64,000 nucleotides of DNA from Vigna angularis. Lineage: Eukaryota > Streptophyta > Magnoliopsida > Fabales > Fabaceae. Shown one piece after another: positions 61,006 through 64,000 of this stretch. The stretch covers positions 4,993,001-5,057,000 of the forward strand of contig NC_068976.1 of assembly GCF_016808095.1 (NCBI RefSeq), read 5' to 3'. Under the pieces are notes generated by a model. The model was given only the letters and a program-made list of their open reading frames with translations. It was not told where the DNA came from and did not search any database. Within the stretch, counting starts at the first letter, position 1, and each line of letters opens with the position of its first letter. The position numbers were made by a program, and so were the translations under genes.

Positions 61006-61740
61006 AAAAGGTCCTATTTATGATGTTGAATAATTAAGCAGTCTTAATTGCGTAAAATGAACTATAAAACTGAATAATCGCGGTATTATTAGTATTGTTA
61101 GCCCACGTTGTCGCAACTTTGCTTTTACAGATTCACGAATGCAATATGTAATAGTGATGTACTACATTTGTGATATAAATGAAGCTTTTTTCATTCATGT
61201 AAAAATCTGTCTTATGCATTTCGGTGCAGGTGTTGTGAATTGCACGTCAATATGTTTACACAAATTTTAGAGATAATGTGTATTGGACTGTCCACCTTGT
61301 GTATTCTTTTATTTAAAATTAAAAAAAGAATTAAGATTTGTAAAATAGTTTAGCTTTACATTTGCATGGGGAAGAGATGATTACGGCTCAAACTCAGCCC
61401 CAGCTCTAGATACTTAAATAAATAGAAAATCCCTAAAATTTGGATTCCTATCCTTAAAATTATTTGGAGAATGACAGCCTTGTCATTACTTGTATTCATG
61501 GAAGCACAGACACCTCAAAATATTACACTCACGTTTCACCCTATCTTTTCTTCTCACCATATTACCTGTTTACTACCTTCTAGTTAATTCTCTTCGAGTG
61601 TGGATGGATATTAGTCTCCACGAAACATTACCGTTTTGCCTTTTACTCAGAGGACTCCAGATTACACCGTAGGCCTCGTCGTCAAAATTGTTTCCTAGGG
61701 CAATCGAATTCCTCGAAATACCAAATCTTCGACAAGTGTG
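61006..61740. other. intergenic between BURP gene and the polymerase gene
   Basis: Holds the 3' UTR of the BURP gene and the 3' flank of the convergent polymerase theta gene. Nothing else was seen. Confidence 0.5.
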
Positions 61741-62421
61741 TCATCCTTGATATTTATCAGACGTAAATGGCTCCAAAGATCCCCATGTTCTTCCAACCTT
61801 AAGTTTAACACGCAAAGGAACTGCAGAAGCATAAATGTAAACAGTAAATGTCATCATATACCCAGTGCTTCAATTCAAAAGAATTTAGTTTATGTAAAAC
61901 AAACCAAGAAGTGAAACTGCATTCTCCATGCTTGTCTGCAATAATAGGGCTGCTTCTTTTATCACAGAAGGATCAACTTCCAACACTAATTCATCGTGTA
62001 CCTATTAACAATCAATAAAAGAAGTGAAACACATAAACAAACAAAAGAGATGACGAATTATATAAATTTTACCTGTAACAGAATCCGACAACGATCTTTA
62101 AGCATCTGAAACTTGGTTGTAACAGAAGAACTGGAATCCAGACTATCAAATCCAATGGCAATTTCAGAGTAAATTCTTATCATTGCAATCTTAATTATGT
62201 CAGCCGCAGATCCCTGAGAGGGGTGGAGGAAAAGGAAATCACGCAAGCAAGAATACTGTGAGTTGTTCTGAAGCAATCGTCCTCACCAGGAAGAAAAGGA
62301 AATTACACTCACCTGACAAATGGAGTTTACAGCTTGCCTTTGAGCTTTTGATTTTTCTATTCTGCTGCCAAATTTTATTTTTGACAAAAACCGTTTTCTT
62401 CCCTTTAGAGTCTCCACATAT
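61741..62421 (-). CDS. TEB: DNA polymerase theta (TEBICHI), C-terminal exons, partial
   Basis: Four minus-strand exons join in frame: 62421-62313 ([32 protein letters not shown]), 62213-62073 ([33 protein letters not shown]), 62001-61905 ([20 protein letters not shown]) and 61820-61741 ([19 protein letters not shown], stop TGA). They form the end of the palm of a family-A polymerase. [10 protein letters not shown] is motif C, with the catalytic Asp-Glu, and GSAADIIK is the conserved palm helix. Polymerase theta performs microhomology-mediated end joining, and in plants TEBICHI is also needed for meristem function and T-DNA integration. Only this 3' part is in the window, because an LTR element begins just upstream (about 62480 onward). 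The exons seen are intact, so the gene may continue beyond that insertion or may be split by it. Confidence 0.88.
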
Positions 62422-62479
62422 CTGGATCACGCATATAGAAATGTAATCCACAATTCCCAAACGTAAGTCAAGTTTAACA

Positions 62480-62945
62480 ATAAGTTTTAAATCATAATGT
62501 TGTAATAAATCACCTCTCTCATTGACAAGAGTTCAACATAGTGAAAAATAGGTTTGAGATTTATCTCTCGTGTAAAAGATATACATGGGTACTCCATCTA
62601 TAATAAATGAAATATGGACTAAGTTCAAAATACAAAATAAAGAATAATAACAAAATAGTTAAAGATAAAAGATAGAAATAAAATATCTAAGATATCTAAT
62701 AATCTAATGATAGGATATAAGGTAAGATAATAGAAGGAAGAGGAAATGAGAGGGCAGTTAGGAGGGAAGAGGCGTTTGACAGTTAGTTAGTTAGTGGGAA
62801 GGGGAAGAGAAACTTTATAAATAGGGTGTGTGTTCTGAGTGGGTTGTCTAAGTTAGGTTTCAAACCCATGAACCTAACAAATTGGTCCGACCTGCCGGAT
62901 AGACGTCAAGAAGGGATCAAGAAGTGATCAAGAAAGGGTTGAAGC
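62480..62945 (+). repeat. probable 5' LTR and leader of a Ty3-gypsy element
   Basis: A TATA-like tttataaataggg (near 62814), a transcribed leader-like region, and gaacctaaca followed by attggtccgacc (a possible LTR edge and primer site) precede the gag start at 62946. The left edge is not defined and the other LTR is outside the window. Confidence 0.45.
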
Positions 62946-64000
62946 ATGGAAGGAAGAGACAATTCCTTAGAGAGAAGGGCAACAGAAAATAGGCAGGACA
63001 AAGCTAAAAATGAGCATGGCAGAATGGAGAAGAAATATGTAAGAAATACGGCAGGAAACCAGAGAACTTGGAGGAAGGGTGTGGATCCCGGAAAAAGGAT
63101 TGGAAGACAGTCCAGGGTCTGGAGATGAAGATCAACATTTTGTTAACGAGAATCAGAGAAGGGGAAGGGAGAGCTCGGAGGAGGAAAGGGATGAAGACCG
63201 AGGAGACGACCAACCTAATTGGGTAAAAAGGGTAGAACTACCCACTTTCGAAGGGTTTGATCCGTTGGGGTGGATCTCTAAGGCAGAGAAGTTCTTCGAG
63301 TGGCAAGGTGTGACAGAGGAGGAAAAGGTGCGCCTAGCCGACATCAATATGGTGGGGAGCGTTGGCTACTGGTTCAGAGCCTGGAAGGAGAAAGCCAAGA
63401 ATCGTTCTTGGGAAGGTCTAAAGGAGGCAGTGGTGGTGCGATTTGGAAAACGGAACAGGGGTACCATCTTTGAAAGGGTGGCGGCCAGTAAGCAATCGGG
63501 GACTGCAGAAGAATACGACCAAGACTCAAATGGGAGAGGACTGCCGGATCCGAATAAGAGAGGACTACCGAAATCGAACGGTAGAGGACTTCCCGAGCCG
63601 AACGGGAGAGGACAGCCGGAACCGAACGTTAGAAAACTGTCGGAACCGAACGGTAGAGGATTGCTGGATCCGAACGTGAGAGGACAGCCGGAACCTAAGA
63701 GGAGAGGACTGGTCGAACCGGACGTGAGAGGACGGCCGAAACCGAACGTGAGAGAACGGTCGGAACCGAACGTGAGAGAACTGCCAGAACCGAACGGGCA
63801 AGGACTGATGGATGCGAACATGAGAGGACTATTGGAACCAAACGGTAGAGGACTGCTGGATCCGAACTTGAGAGGATGGCCGGAACCTAACAGGAGAGGA
63901 CTTCCCGAGCCGAACGGGAGAGGACGGCCGAAACCGAACGTGAGAAAACTACCGGAACCGAACAGGCAAGTACGGCCGAATCCAAACAAGAGAGGACTAC
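62946..64000 (+). pseudogene. Ty3-gypsy gag with frameshift, running into an in-frame 30-bp repeat
   Basis: An ATG at 62946 opens MEGRDNSLERRATENRQDKA. The frame must shift by one near 63045-63125, because the gag core is in another frame, open from 63043 to the window edge. It reads VELPTFEGFDPLGWISKAEK, WKEKAKNRSWEGLKEAVVVR and RNRGTIFERVAASKQSGT (63232-63515), the Retrotrans_gag domain. Directly after EEYDQDSNGR comes a 10-residue repeat (GLPEPNGR/GQPEPNVR type, about 63530-64000, at least 15 units), instead of the usual end of gag and the zinc knuckle. The element is cut by the window end. Minus-strand ORFs over the array are repeat shadows. Confidence 0.75.
63530..64000. repeat. 30-bp minisatellite within gag, at least 15 copies
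   Basis: Units are based on gagaggactgccggaaccgaacg.., here as ggactgccggaaccgaacg plus ggagag variants. The 30-bp period keeps the gag frame open. The array runs past the right edge of the window. Confidence 0.88.

Noticed and set aside
63366..63989. Minus-strand ORF of 207 codons (Gly-Ser-Pro-Leu repeats)
   Set aside because: Shadow of the 30-bp gag array on the other strand.
1..64000. CRISPR arrays, tRNA genes, operons
   Set aside because: No array of regularly spaced identical repeats with unique spacers and no tRNA-like B-box fold were seen; the genome is eukaryotic and the tandem repeats lack spacers.

Overview
This window looks like nuclear DNA of a dicot, most likely a phaseoloid legume. 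The genes have introns with GT/AG borders, the background is AT-rich, and the families present (SPEECHLESS, YSL, BURP, pollen receptor kinase, arabinogalactan peptide) are flowering-plant families. The legume assignment rests on the general style of the genes and repeats and is an inference.

Six ordinary host genes could be reconstructed with joined reading frames. They are: an arabinogalactan peptide (666-1234, +); a pollen-type LRR receptor-like kinase with pseudokinase features (4876-7446, -); a Yellow Stripe-Like metal-nicotianamine transporter (12655-15282, +, seven exons); a SPEECHLESS-type stomatal bHLH (21514-23798, -); a short BAH-domain protein related to the N-terminus of ANTI-SILENCING 1 (31494-32441, -); and a BURP-domain protein (58084-61005, +). 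The last four exons of a DNA polymerase theta (TEBICHI) gene lie at 61741-62421 (-). The rest of that gene must lie beyond the right edge, past a retrotransposon whose gag begins near 62946.

The second half is dominated by nested transposable elements. A complete Mutator-like element occupies 33830-40615, with long terminal inverted repeats and a 9-bp target duplication. It holds a broken MURA transposase on one strand and a broken GRF zinc-finger ORF on the other, and it has itself received a solo LTR (38004-39007) and a 5S-like, Cassandra-type segment (40038-40445). To its right, a CACTA transposase gene (TNP2 type, - strand) is split by a second CACTA element (44053-53891, target duplication GTG). 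Removing that insert restores the reading frame across the junction. The inner CACTA carries decayed exons of a light-harvesting protein (LHCB3-like), an R-SNARE (VAMP72-like) and a Ulp1/C48 protease. It was then hit by a GC-rich, non-coding LTR element (46661-51991, target duplication AAAAG) whose LTRs contain a dense 17/18-bp minisatellite.

Smaller elements include a 1.28-kb mini-CACTA (24676-25952) carrying what looks like a captured gene start, a non-autonomous MULE with TIRs of about 225 bp (55994-57263), and relics of Tat-type and other LTR elements. No operon-like grouping exists: the host genes are independent single genes separated by repeats. No tRNA gene, functional rRNA gene or CRISPR array was seen.
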